Source of the DNA: Trametes villosa | Taxonomy: Eukaryota; Basidiomycota; Agaricomycetes; Polyporales; Polyporaceae | Length of the DNA: 64,000 nt | Reading direction: 5' to 3' | Assembly (NCBI GenBank): GCA_002964805.2 | Contig: PUDQ02000001.1 | Coordinates: forward strand, 620,001 to 684,000 | Shown here: piece after piece, positions 1-11,082 of the stretch | Layout: each line of letters begins with the position of its first letter | How positions within the stretch are numbered: the first letter of the stretch is position 1 | Made by a program: the position numbers and the translations under genes | The notes under the pieces: generated by a model | Databases searched by the model: none | The model's input: the letters and a program-made list of their open reading frames with translations, nothing else | What the model was told of the DNA's origin: nothing

Positions 1-427
1 GATGTCATGACCCTCCTTCCATAGGTGCCGGTAAGAACGGCACGGCGCCCCGTGCCACTGCCAATGTCACCCACTCCTATTTCACGTTGACGACGACGGG
101 CTCCGTGCCGCACTCTGCGTGTGTGCACATCTTAACATATCCTGCATGTACACGGTATCGTAGGTACCATCCCACCCAAGCACGTCCCCAGTCCGCGGAC
201 CCTCCAGCGTGACGGTACGCGGCTATACGCACGGTTCCCTTGCCAAGGTATCCCACCGCGCCCGTCCGGCGCTGCATTCCCCGCACCGAGCCTTGGTTTT
301 GGCCCCGCCATGCCCTTATCGGGCGGGCGCGGTCCCCCGGACTCGGAGCCAGGTACTCGAGGGCCCCCGGGCTCGTGTCTCCCGCCTGTCCCGGTCTATA
401 ATGTCCCACGTCCACGCTGTCGGGCCA
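1..427. other. intergenic / left edge, no gene seen
   Basis: Overlapping open frames on both strands show no recognisable motif and no splice-consistent continuation. This lies 3' of the AP-3 sigma gene and probably holds its 3' UTR. Confidence 0.5.
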
Positions 428-1241
428 CTAGCGTGCACCGACACCTGCGAGTCTGCCAGTAAGCCAGCCGAGCGGCGTTTGCAGCGCACCACCGCTGCGC
501 GCCCCAACGGTACCGCCGCCTCCGAGGGAGAGCGGGTTCGCGGATGCGAAGGACTCTTTGCGTGCGCGCGCGGCTTCTTGCACTGTGTGATGCGCAAGTA
601 GAGTGTAAGTAATGCTCGCGGGCGGATATGACGAGGGGGGAAGACTTGCCTGCGCGGTCGATCTCGCCGACATTCGTCTCGAGCACCAGCCCGCCTTGTA
701 TGATCTCGGAAAGGATGTGATGCGCCTGCGCGCGGCCGGAGATGAGCACGATCGCAACATATAGCGCAGAGACGCAGACGCACCTCGTCGAAATGAAACA
801 CCAGATCGAGCTCGCACACGTTCTCGAACGCGCTGTCGAGCGACTCCACGAAGACCTGGATGAGGTCGAGGATGCCGAGCTCGCTCTCCGCGGCGTCGAC
901 GACGAACACGAAGTGCAGCGTCGCGTAGCTGCGGTACACGACGCGCAGCCGTTCGCCCGCCGCCGCGCCGGTGCCGCTGGAGTCCTTGGGCGTGAGGAAC
1001 GGCTCGAGCTCGGGCGCGTCGAGGAAGTTGCAGAGCCCGGGCTGGCGCGAGGAGACGAGCGCGTAGATGCGCTCGACGAGGGTCTGCGCGGACTGCGCGA
1101 TCGGCGAGTAGAACTTGGTCAGCCGGGGCACGCCCGAGGTGTTGACTGCAGACAGATGGGCAGACGGGCGATGAGCGTGAGCGCAGGCGGTGTGCAGGAA
1201 TGGGGGAGAGCGCGCGTACAGATGAGTACTGCGTGTATCAT
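428..1241 (-). CDS. APS3: AP-3 adaptor complex sigma subunit
   Basis: Small (sigma) subunit of the AP-3 clathrin-adaptor-like complex, which sorts cargo from Golgi/endosome to vacuole. Four exons on the minus strand: 1220-1241, 784-1145, 650-725, 428-582, coding 204 residues. It opens MIHAVLIFNTSGVPRLTKFY, the start typical of adaptin small chains. Further family blocks are the ATLHFVFVVDAAESELGILD segment, the FVESLDSAFENVCELDLVFH segment and GGLVLETNVGEIDRA; the C-terminal ANPLSLGGGG tail is typical of AP-3 rather than AP-1/2 sigma. The first exon is only 22 nt and was chosen because it restores MIxAVLIFNT in phase. Intron 3 has a GC-AG donor (CAG|GCAAGT at 644-649); it joins DRA to VQEAARARKES in frame. 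Start and end are both inside the window. Confidence 0.9.
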
Positions 1242-1928
1242 GGCTTCGTGTTACATCCGGTTGGTGCACTCCTCAAAGCAAAGAAGCGGTCGGTCGGCGG
1301 AGGATGGAGAACGAGAGACGGAGTGCTCGGAGTCGGAGACAGAGCCAGGAGCGCCTACGCACCGACTCGCTCTGACGCCACAACGGTGCTGCGGTCCGAG
1401 AAGCCGCTAGAGGACAGATTCGCCCACTAAGTACGGTGCGGTCGCGGGTCGATACCTACGGAGTGCTTAAGCAACTAGGCAAAGGACACAGCCCTGAACA
1501 ACATCTAACAGATACTTGAGCATGCCAGATAGCGTTCCAGGGAACCCCCGCCTCCGCGGGTTCGCTCGGGAAAGCGTAACGAACATCGAAGCACTGCGAA
1601 GCAGATGCGATAGGACCTGAGAGCAATGCGATACTAAAGAGCTAATCGTACACTGGCGTGATATCGCCAACAAATCCGTCACCCAACTCCTGCATGTAAC
1701 CCCATGGGACAGGAAGGATCGAGAAAAGATGTAACAGGAGTCCCAGTAGACTGGAGTATCGCGGTATCGCGAAGTAACCAAGGAGTCGATGTGTCCATTG
1801 GGGGCCAATGTCCTGACTTAGAGTCCGTATATCCAAGATTCATCCATCATACGGTGTGATTGTTATGTCAATGTGCTGGTGCTGGTGCATCTCCCCGGGT
1901 AGGTTTGCAGAGGTGCTGCCAGAGGGTT
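1242..1928. other. intergenic, no gene seen
   Basis: Holds the promoter of the AP-3 sigma gene and the 3' end region of the F-box-like gene. The open frames here (for example 1467-1808 minus) resemble no known protein and have no supporting splice structure. Confidence 0.5.
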
Positions 1929-3647
1929 TCACGATGAGTTCTGACGGCCGCAGAGCCTTCGGAAGACGTTCATGCTCACGTTAAGCTTTGTTGCATGGCT
2001 AGAACGATGTGTCATCGTGCGACAGTTGTATCCGTACCTATGATAGTAGACAAATGAACTGATGAGCTGGGAGGCCTGAACCGGCGAACAGACGTACCAG
2101 CAGTCATCTTGAGGGAGCTCGCCCCCTTGCAAGAAGGTAAGTGGACGTTGTGGGAGGAGGGGACGTGTGGCTTACTACTTCTCTTGCCCTCGCGCCACCA
2201 CAGCATGAGACGCTGCCGGAACAGCAACTTGATACAGTCCAGACAATACCACTCGTCTTTCGACCAGTGCTCGCCGTCGGCGTCCTCGCCATCCAGTTCC
2301 ATGTCCATCAGCTCGCCGACAAGGACGCTGTCGCGAACGGTGTGTTGGATAGCGTTGAAGTGCTGTACGAGAGCGCGACACTCGTTCCAGTTCCTGTGGA
2401 GGACTCCCGGAAGGGAACGTATCCTTTCGCCGTTTACGAAAAGCCCGGCGAGTAGGTGCATATCTGTGGCGTTCATAGTCAAGACCAGCTGGTATCTATG
2501 CATATGTAGTAGCACTACGCACTCGGCGTCCCTAGGAGCTGCACGCCGCACTTCGCTTGGCAGCGCGAACCTGAGAAGGTCAGTCAAACCACTGTACCTC
2601 GGTGATCATGAGAGCGCCTTACATGTATCGTCGCCACCGTTTACAGATGCGACGATTGCTCTGAAAGGCTCACCAACCAAGCGAGTCTCGGAAACCTTGC
2701 GATTCTCGGGAACCTGGCGAGTACGTAGGATGCCTCTCACGACCTCAGCCATCAGGTCGTGATCGGTAGCCATGAATTCATCGGAACCCATGGTGGTGCC
2801 AGGCTCGTCAAACCGACTGGCTATGTATCCCACATCCAGAAGACTCAGGTATGTGCCTATCAGACAGGTTAGGTTTAGTACGCGCACACGAAGCGAACTC
2901 ACAGCGTACCAAGTATGACGCCTCCATGGCTCCATGCGTTGTGTTGCCACTGGCGGGTAGCCATGGCGAAGGCAGAGAAGTCCATGAGCTCGAATAGGTC
3001 GTCGGACGGCAGATCATTGAGGAAGTCAGAGAGCCCGACGCGGATTTGTTGTCCTTCGTCTTCTTCTTCGTCGTCGTCGTCTTCGTATTCATCTTCCGAA
3101 TCGGACTTCCCATCGTCGTACTTGACGAAGCCACCAGAGATGAGAATAGAGTGACAGAGCATGTACCGGTACATGGCTCGCGCAAAACGATACGCTTCGG
3201 TGGCGTCCAATACACTGGAGCGGGACGTGCGGTCCTTGCCCCTGGAGCAATTCACCATGAGTGCCGTTCGCACTGCGCAATGACGAAGGGAGCACACCTG
3301 AGACTGTAGAAGTCCTCCAAAGGGCGTAATGCCTTTGCGCATCGCTCAATAGTAACCACCATCTCCCTGTTCAGCTCCCACTCCCGGTCGTGGAAATGGG
3401 CTTCGTCCGGCACGTCGTTGGCGGCGCAACCACCCAATGACATACAAGTCTGCACATAGTGTGCAACTCGCGCGACGTACGGCAGAGCTGGCCCAGCAAT
3501 ATTGGTCGCCACAGCGTGGACGATAGACCTGGGATGGGCTTGGAAGACGTCGTAGAAAGTCTTGTTTATGCGGATTGCGGCAGACAGCGTCTTGAAGTCG
3601 GACAGCGAGATGAGGATCTCGTGAGTTACGTCGGAAGTCATGTTCAT
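1929..3647 (-). CDS. F-box-like protein of a fungal-specific family
   Basis: Opens with an F-box-like block (DVTHEILISLSDFKTLSAAI), the usual start of substrate-adaptor proteins of SCF ubiquitin ligases; a ubiquitin role is inferred. Exons: 3298-3647, 2910-3241, about 2620-2856, about 2179-2573, 2098-2125, 1929-2037. Supported junctions: the 56-nt intron 3242-3297 gives SLRGKDRTSRSS; intron 2857-2909 carries a TACTAAAC branch site; the intron 2038-2097 restores CWYGYNCRTMTH, a conserved C-terminal zinc-ribbon-like block, together with WYCLDC. An acidic Asp/Glu run sits near 3058-3085. The junction between exons 3 and 4 (about 2573-2620) is not resolved: both exons lie in one frame separated by a stop, and the best donor and acceptor phases disagree. 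Start at 3647 was chosen because a TATA box (3692-3699) lies between it and an upstream ATG at 3728. Confidence 0.6.
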
Positions 3648-3691
3648 GTTCGATGAGGTGTTAAAGAAAGCAGGGCGATGTGGGGGATGGA

Positions 3692-3699
3692 CCTTATAT
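3692..3699 (-). promoter_or_regulatory. TATA box of the F-box-like gene
   Basis: ATATAAGG on the minus strand, about 45 nt upstream of the chosen ATG at 3647. It decides between two in-frame starts. Confidence 0.5.
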
Positions 3700-3806
3700 G
3701 TTGCGAGTGTGGAAATGTCAGGAGTCAACCAGCGGGGCCGCCCCGCAAACTGAAGGCGGTGTGGCGTGGCTACCGCGCGGGACCGCCCCTGCGCGTCGCG
3801 TAGGTC

Positions 3807-4238
3807 ATGTGGTGGGAATTCTGTGACATTGCTGTGTTCCGTGACGGCTATGAGCGCTACCGTTATGAGCGCTATGAGGACGAGCGAAATGTGCTTCGAA
3901 TCACCGTCGATGAGCTCATCCGATGGGCCGAGTCCCGAGCTGTTGAATGTGTCGATATGTACGTGAAGATGCGCGTGCGCACCACCGCCAGCGCGCTCGG
4001 AGGAACCGCTGCGTTCATACGGGCGGCCCAGAGCGCGCCGCGGTATATTCGCGATATTATCGAGGCTATAATGTCGAGAGCGGCATACCTATTCTCGCCA
4101 TGTGATATGTATGGACGCGAGCGCGCGGGTGCTGAATTGAGCGCGTGCGTTCCCCAAGCCAAAAGCAAGAGAGACGCGTGGGAGGGAGGATATGAATGTC
4201 TTTGGGCGGGGAAACGCGGAAGATACGGCGGAGGCTGA
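3807..4238 (+). CDS. possible small ORF, 143 aa, function unknown
   Basis: An uninterrupted ATG-to-stop frame of 143 codons. It has a charged Tyr/Arg/Glu stretch (YERYRYERYEDERN) encoded by short imperfect repeats, followed by an amphipathic part (DELIRWAESRAVECVDMYVK) and a Gly/Arg end. No family is recognised. It is divergent from the F-box-like gene, 160 nt away. A longer frame on the opposite strand (3872-4705) overlaps it and is equally unsupported. It may be a chance ORF in GC-rich DNA. Confidence 0.2.
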   Translation: MWWEFCDIAVFRDGYERYRYERYEDERNVLRITVDELIRWAESRAVECVDMYVKMRVRTTASALGGTAAFIRAAQSAPRYIRDIIEAIMSRAAYLFSPCDMYGRERAGAELSACVPQAKSKRDAWEGGYECLWAGKRGRYGGG

Positions 4239-4926
4239 GAGGACTTGGCTCGCCTTGGCAGTAACAGCACTAATTCTGGACCATGCACGGAGCTGATGGC
4301 CCAAGGGTGGCTCCGTATGATGCGATGGGGCACCATGAGGAGTGGGGGGCGATGGGGGAGCACATGCAGCGCGCGTTCGGATAAGTCGGTGTATGGCGGT
4401 GGTGAGGAGGGCGCGAAGGGCGAGGCAGCGGGTGGGGGACGCGGCACACAGGAGCGCGAAGGCGAAGCACTACAAAAATAGGCTTGATTATATTGATGAT
4501 AGTGCCATGACAAGTTATCGGTTGCTGTTTTGGGAATGCCAAGCCAAAGACGTGCAAGAATAGGACCAACGCCGATGCTTATTTTCGGCAGACGCCACCA
4601 TCCTCTTCGCTCTCCTCGTCCTCCATCCCATCGCCCGCCTCCTGCGGCCCGGCCCTGCGCTCGCTCGCCCCCCATGTCGCGCGTGAACAGCACGCCAGCA
4701 CGCACGCCCTGCGCCGGCGCAGATGCGGGGACCGAGGAGGCCGGGGTCGAGCGGCGGAAGACCTGCGGTGGGATGGGTTCCGAGCAAGGCTTGGCACGCT
4801 AAAATTACTCTGTGGACAGTCGGACAGGGAGAGTCAAAGATAGTCCATCGACTTGGCTTTGCTCAAATACGCAGCTCTCCACTCTACGCCTCACCGCCGT
4901 CCCATCCAAGCCCCCGCCCTCGCCCC
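4239..4926. other. intergenic, promoter side of the 4927 gene
   Basis: No recognisable coding. The last 60 nt before 4927 are pyrimidine-rich (CT tracts), as is common in front of basidiomycete start codons. Confidence 0.4.
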
Positions 4927-5860
4927 ATGAGCATCCTCCCATCCCCGCCCCACATCCCCTTCTCCCCAGAGCCAGCCTTCCCCCACCACTACCACCACCG
5001 CCAGCTCGACGCGAACATGAAGACCGTGCTTGCCTCCTCTTGGCGTGTCTTGGAACAGGTCAGTTCAGGAGTTCCAGCGGTAGAGGGGCGCGTCGCTTAC
5101 CCGGATTTTGCAGCCGCCACCGCCCTCTCTGCGCGAGATTCTAGAGGCATACAAAGCCAGAGGCGACGGAGACCGCGAAATGCTCCTCGCCATGCTAAAC
5201 GCCAAGAGCTCCGAAGACCAAGTATGTCCGCGTCCCGTGCGAAGCGTACCTGTTCGCCCGTGCTGATTACGGCCGTCCTTTCAGCGTCTCGCAGCCATCG
5301 CGACATTACATCGCACAATGCTCGACATGTATCACGCGCCGCATGCACAAGCTGCCCAGCCTGTGATCCCGCTTCACGTTCCCGACGCACATCATTCCCA
5401 CCCCTACTCGCATGCCCACCACTTTCCGTCCCCGCCGGCCTCATACCACCACTCGCCGCACGCGCACATCCCACAGCAGCTGCACCACGACCAGCCGCAC
5501 GTAGGACGTCACCGCACCGACTCGGGCTCGTCCATGAACGACGCGCGGGACCGGCCAATGGCCTCCCCATCCACGAGCCAGCAGCCGCGCAAACGGCGTC
5601 GTACCTCCCGCTCGCCTCCCCCGCAATACGAGCGCATGCACGCATCTTCGTCACAAGATGGCCCCTCGGCGCACGACCTCCCGTTATCGCCATACTCCTC
5701 CGCGTCCTCTGCGCAAAGTAGCGGCGGCTCTCCCCGCTCGCGCGAGTCGATGGCCATCAACTCTCTCCTGCTCAACTCGCATGGCGAACGGGCGGACGAC
5801 ACGCCGAAACGGAACACGAGCTCCGAGCGGAGCACGACGTCGACCTCGCGCGACCGATGA
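4927..5860 (+). CDS. intrinsically disordered His/Pro/Ser-rich protein, unknown
   Basis: Three exons (4927-5058, 5114-5221, 5285-5860), all introns phase 0 with good GT-AG ends, coding 271 residues. The only ordered-looking part is the second exon plus the start of the third, about residues 45-95: SLREILEAYKARGDGDREML followed by LLAMLNAKSSEDQRLAAI, a predicted helical segment. The rest is low complexity: a His/Pro-rich stretch (HHSHPYSHAHHFPSPPASYH), a basic RKRRRTSRS motif that looks like a nuclear localisation signal, and a Ser-rich tail. A nuclear regulatory role is possible but is only inference from composition. The exon chain is convincing because all three frames join without loss and end in one stop. 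Confidence 0.7.
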
Positions 5861-8683
5861 TTCGCCGGCGTCGGCCTTATCTTATTCTCTTCGGCCTTCA
5901 TTCTGTCTGTATGATACTATATTCCCGCTCTTAGTCGTGTGTCGGTGCCACGGTGGCGATCGTCTGGGCTGTAGGTTGTAATGTTCTGAGCTTTCCGTTG
6001 TCGCGCAAGTCCCCGCTGTGTCTTCGCATGTATTACGAGCCGTACACACTGTTGTACTAGAACACGCATGGTAATCTGACTCGGCCCCCGCCCGAACATT
6101 ACCAATCATCGAGCTCCGCTCTCACCTGCATCTTGTATACCCGGCCGATAGCAAGTCTTCTTGTTGCGATATGTGGTCCTCGAAGTACGTCAAACGGACC
6201 GATGGACCGAACGTTGCTGACATCGCCTCCTTGGCTCCAGCAGACGAATGCCGCCCGCCGTCTGGCCGACGTGTCGAGCGCATATACGCGCGTCCTTTCG
6301 GCACGGCTGACACTCCGCGCTCGCCGCTGAACCAGTGCATCCGCGATGCATATGTCAGTAACTGGCTAGGAACCAGGATATCTTTGGCCACCCCCCCCCC
6401 CCTGCCGCGCGCACCGCACGAATCAGTCGGACTTGTAACGAAACCGCTCCGACCGCTCGAGTTCCGAGCGAGACGGATTAAGATATCCGGTGCGCACAAG
6501 CATCGGAGTAGTTACGTGAATGTGCGGGTCACGGTGCGTCCGTGTATTGCATGGCGCGATATGTGTAGCTATTCTGGAGCTGACAGCGTATATCACACTG
6601 GCAGGACTCCGAGTCGGATCGTGTGGCGGAGACTAGGTCCGCGGTGCTCTAACAGTGATACACTAGCACAGACTCCAGAGCTTTACACTCCGACGATGAC
6701 TCCTCGGGGAGCCACCCAGTGCACGCAGATGCGCCCAAGAAGTTTAACCTCAACGCGCGCTGTAGCGGCGGCGGTGCCACTGGCACCGGCTGCGCCTCCT
6801 TCGGACCTTTTCTCGCGGAGCACCCAGGTCGATCTGGCACAGTCTGTCTTTGACAGCTGCGCCTCCGCCGCCGCAGTACCTACACGCCCGCACGGTTGTC
6901 AGACCTAAATCGAGGTGCGCGGCAGCTCGGTGGCTGTTTACCTGGCAGGTAGTACTGAATGTGCGGGGCTCCTCTACAACAGTCTAGAACACAGATACGC
7001 CGGCGGGCCATGGGCGAGGAATACTAATGGACAGTGGTCGAGACGTCCCCTGGAGCTAGATACGTGTCTACTCATCAATCGGACAGTGGGCGCGGTTTGC
7101 AGGGTCAACTCCAAGTCACCAAGACGTAGCTTAGGCTCAACCGGCCGGGTTGCCGGTGAGTACAAGTACCGCTCTTATACAACCTCCAGAACGCTGACCA
7201 TCGCTCCCGCCCCGGCGGTCAGTAGGTATACGGCGACGCACGGGCAGAAACCTTGTGTGGAAGCTTCGAGGAACGGTCACATTCGGATACGGACCCGCAC
7301 AATACAGATCCAGAGGGCCATGTCGGTCACTGACAAGTACTGCCTTGCCACTCCGTCGCTTCCGAGCCCACCTTTCTGGAAGTAGTCGAGGCGCGACCGC
7401 AGATTTGACAGTATGCTAGTGCACATGATTGTATGTACTGCGGATTTTGCGCTCGCTGAGTCTGACTTCGTGCACATGCACAAGCATACGCAGGGGTCCT
7501 GCGCCGCAGGCATTGCGGTAGCGACGTGCTGCGTAGCACCCCACCGTGTGCCATTCAATGCATTTCCATATCCTGATTTATTGGCAGACAGCGACTCATA
7601 ACCTGGGCCGACCTGGCGTATGCACTGCGCACACTCCGCATGCATCGTGCAAACGGCTGCGAGCGGCCACCGCCTGGCTTTGGCCGTATGCTTGGTATCA
7701 GTACCGGTACCCGCCCAAGATGTCGTAGTCTCGGATTCAACGGCAATGCATTCCTTACAGGCTACGACTATGGCTGCGCACGACCTGGCTTTCCCATTTG
7801 GTACAGGATTCGTGACGTTGGATCGCACCATCGCATGCTTACGTTCGCGACATTGCAAAGGCGGACGAACTCGCCGCAGCGGCATCCATATCACGCTCAT
7901 GACCTCGGGGAGGTCGGTACGGCTGTTCCGAACGTATCGCGGGAAGGGACCGCGATCCTCTCGTTCATCGGGACGAAGCTGCGTGTAGTATGTGCGTGGA
8001 GGTGCTGGGCGTGGTGGCGCACCGTGCCGGATAGACACAGTGGCAATCTGAAGTTCCACGTCGCCTGCTCTGTCCCCCAGCGTGTACACGACTGTCTTCG
8101 GATATCGACTGTCCTGCCATCCAGTGTGCCATTCGATATCGCAATAGTTGTGAAGCGGCCACTCACGAAGGACAAATATCTGGGATGCTATTGGTTGGGT
8201 GGTGAGTTCGTCCACCGGTGCAGAGGGCATCCCACCCTGAGTAGCTTGGATAACGCCGTTGAATACACTTACGTCCTTCTCCTCGAGCGTACGTCCACGC
8301 GCGCGATGGGCACCGCTCATAGTCGAGATACATTGCGAAAGCCCGCCCTGAGATCGAAAATAGCACGTACATACAGATGCACCCCAGACCCGGGGCCGCG
8401 CGCCCTCTGCGAATCCTACAACGCCAAGCCCGCCCGCGGCCAGGCGACAGCTAGAAGCACACCTCTCGTAAAGCAGACAAAGGGGCATCACCAGACAGTA
8501 GCCTCGTGGGGGGTCGTCAGAACGTTCGTCGGGAACCCGGAATATCGTGAATAAAAGGAATAAAGAAGTCGTGGGTCGCCGAGGCCCAAAGGCCGTCACG
8601 GTCGCCAGCCAATCTGACAGATTGGGTCCTGCAGACGCCGGGGCCGCGCCGTTCGGGGGCGCTCCCGCTTCCGAGCCTCCAGC
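5861..8683. other. gene-poor stretch, no supported gene
   Basis: Nearly 3 kb with no protein family recognised on either strand. The longest frame is 7277-8599 minus (440 codons), overlapped by 7640-8554 plus (304 codons); see findings. Upstream parts (6171-6908 plus, 6915-7385 plus) look like chance frames. A run of ten C sits at 6392-6401. Confidence 0.4.
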
Positions 8684-11082
8684 TCAGAGGCGGAAGAAGC
8701 GAGAGGGGGTGCGGGGGAGGGCAGGAGCCTCGGTGGCTTCGGCGGGAGCCTCCCGCTTGCTGCTGGCGCAAGCCCCGTTGTCGGTCCAAACGCCGGCCGG
8801 TCCTGGTAGCGAGATCGTTAGCCACGCTCAGTCAAGTCAGGTCAAGGGAAAGGGTCCCTACCTCCAGGGGTGTCCCCCTCGGTCCACCACTTGGCAGTCC
8901 AGAGATGACCGCTGAGTTGAGTCGGCATCAACACGGGCTCGCGGAGCGGGGGCGGGGGACGAGGACGCACTTGTACGAGGCTTGTTGCCCGCCAGTGTAC
9001 ACCGATCCTGAGTTCCATGCAGCTACGCCGCCGCAGCTGCCCCCGGTGGGAGCGCTACTGCCCGACGTCGTCGTGGAAGACGGGCCCGATGGGCCCGAGG
9101 GCGCATTCCCGGCGCAGGCACTGACTGGAGGCAAACAGTCAGAGCCAGGAAGAGGTGATGGCGGCATGGAGCTTACTGGGCATCCAGTCTCCGTTGGGAT
9201 CCGCGCTCGGCGTGTTCGACGAGAACCATTTGGACTCCCAAATATAACTGGGAATGCGCCACAATATCAGAAAGCCGCACGTAGAGTGGCATCCCGGGAG
9301 AAGAGACGCACCCGTTGAATGACACCAGACTGCTGCCGGGATAGTTGTTGCCCTTCACGAACGCCGCCGCGGTACAGGCGGGGAAGGTGAAGCCAGTGCC
9401 GCCGGCAGCGACGAGCGCGTTCTTCGCGGCCACGTCGTACCTGTTGTTCTCTGTAGCGCCACACCAGATGGTGAGCGTCTGGCCAACATCGTTCGAGAAA
9501 AGCAGCACTGACGGTACGCTTGCGATGCATCCCACATCATGACGCCTGTCCGTCGCGTTAATCGTCTATTAACAGCGCAGCGGCGGTGGTAAGGCTCACC
9601 TCCGAAGGACGGGAACCGGTTCCGGGTCGTCTTCAGGATGTTGGCGAGCGTTGCGGGATCCTGGTAGCCCGATCCTGCCGCGGTGCTGGATGCGGGTGCG
9701 CCGATGTACACCTTCACGTTCGGGTTTGGGCTAACGGTGCGTGCCCAGACGTCCCTACACACGAACGTTCGTTACTGAATGTCGAGGAGCGATAGGAAAG
9801 TCACTCACCAGATGCCGAAGTTGAAGCCCTACATAGCACGGACACATTCCAGGGTGGCAATGGCACGGGGCGCGGGTATTTAGAACTCTTCCTGTTCACA
9901 GCATACGAAGAGACTTACCGAGGCTGAGTTGAACACCTGCAGCCCGCACGGGTTGTTGTCTGAGGTCCACAGAGCGGTGAGTGTCGGGCGGATCAGAGTG
10001 TTCGCAGGAACGTACAGAACTGCACGTAAATGGCGTCGAAAGCGACCGAGTTGATCGTCGACCCGAGCGAAGCGTCGGGATAGACACATTGGGGAGCGCC
10101 AGTTATGTAGTACCTGTGCACGAAGGTTAGGATGTCCGGCGAACGGTTGGCGCAGACGTAATTAAGCGCACTTTTTGCTCGCGCCGTTGAAATGCGAACG
10201 TAAGCGCGTTACAAATGCCGCATAACCGGTGGTAGGGCCTCCCTCTATATCGAGGTCAACTCTGTTGATAACTGATCAGGCTATGCCGAGGTTCCCAGCT
10301 AAAGGGAGCTTGCTCACCCGTCCAGGACTGCGCTCCCGAAGGGACGCGTCGAGCTTGAGCCTCCTAGGAAGTCGTTCCAGATAGTGTCGGCGTAAGTCTC
10401 GGCCTGGCTGTCCGACTGAAACCCAACGCTCGCGCCACCCCCTCCGAGGCTCAAGGTAACGACCTTGCCCTTGGACTGGCATGTCTGGATATCCGACGCC
10501 AGGAACGAGCAATCGAGCAGCCCGGTGCCTGGGAAGAAGGGGGACCCAGTAGAGTTACAGGTCTGCAGTTCCGTTAGCTTCGGCTTGTGCTCCGAGCTCG
10601 GGGTAGCTCAGCACTTACGTTCGCAAGGTCCAGGGCCGGAGCGCCCCCAGTACCAAAGAACTTGTTGATGAAGGCAATTGGAATAACATCAATAGTATCA
10701 TCCTAAAATGCACGCGTATACCCCAGTTAGTTTACAGGCGGGATGACGCAGACAGTAATGTTCATACCTGACAATAGAAAGCCAGTGGCTTCTGGAAGTT
10801 CGCAACGTCGCTGTGGGTGGCACCGTAGGAATTCTGGCCCCAGTAACTGACGCATCCGAGAAGTCAGCACGCGAAATGACCATGCTCGCCGAACGAAGCG
10901 TCCGTACATCGCAACCTGGATGAGTGAAAAGAAGTCAGGAACGCGGTGTGGATCAGATCGCGAGGTGGAGTACGTGCATTATCGAATCTAGAGTTGTCGA
11001 ACGCCACGACGCCCACCGCCGCGAGGCCTGCGGCGAGCGCGGCAAATGCTCGGGAAGCGCGGAGGCAGCTGTACCAGGTCAT
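8684..11082 (-). CDS. secreted GH18 class III chitinase with two chitin-binding modules
   Basis: Endochitinase hydrolysing beta-1,4-GlcNAc, probably for wall remodelling or fungal chitin turnover. Sixteen exons code 496 residues: 10978-11082, 10908-10915, 10768-10846, 10619-10702, 10318-10562, 10172-10261, 10016-10113, 9919-9959, 9809-9828, 9600-9754, 9513-9545, 9312-9450, 9177-9247, 8971-9124, 8862-8911, 8684-8802. Residues 1-27 are a signal peptide. YWGQNS opens the TIM barrel; the catalytic motif DGVDLDIE is at 173-180 with Glu180 as acid. Family blocks [24 protein letters not shown] and MMWDASQAY follow. Two CBM5/12-type modules follow at about 345-392 ([16 protein letters not shown]) and 418-470 ([17 protein letters not shown]). 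Intron 1 appears to be GC-AG and exon 2 is only 8 nt; this is the one uncertain joint. All other phases agree. Confidence 0.9.

Noticed and set aside
4723..5721. 332-codon plus-strand frame
   Set aside because: Only 4927-5058 of it is exon 1 of the disordered protein; the remainder is out of frame with the spliced product.
5861..8683. Transposon remnant in the gene-poor region
   Set aside because: No reverse transcriptase, transposase or integrase motif, and no terminal repeats could be seen by eye.
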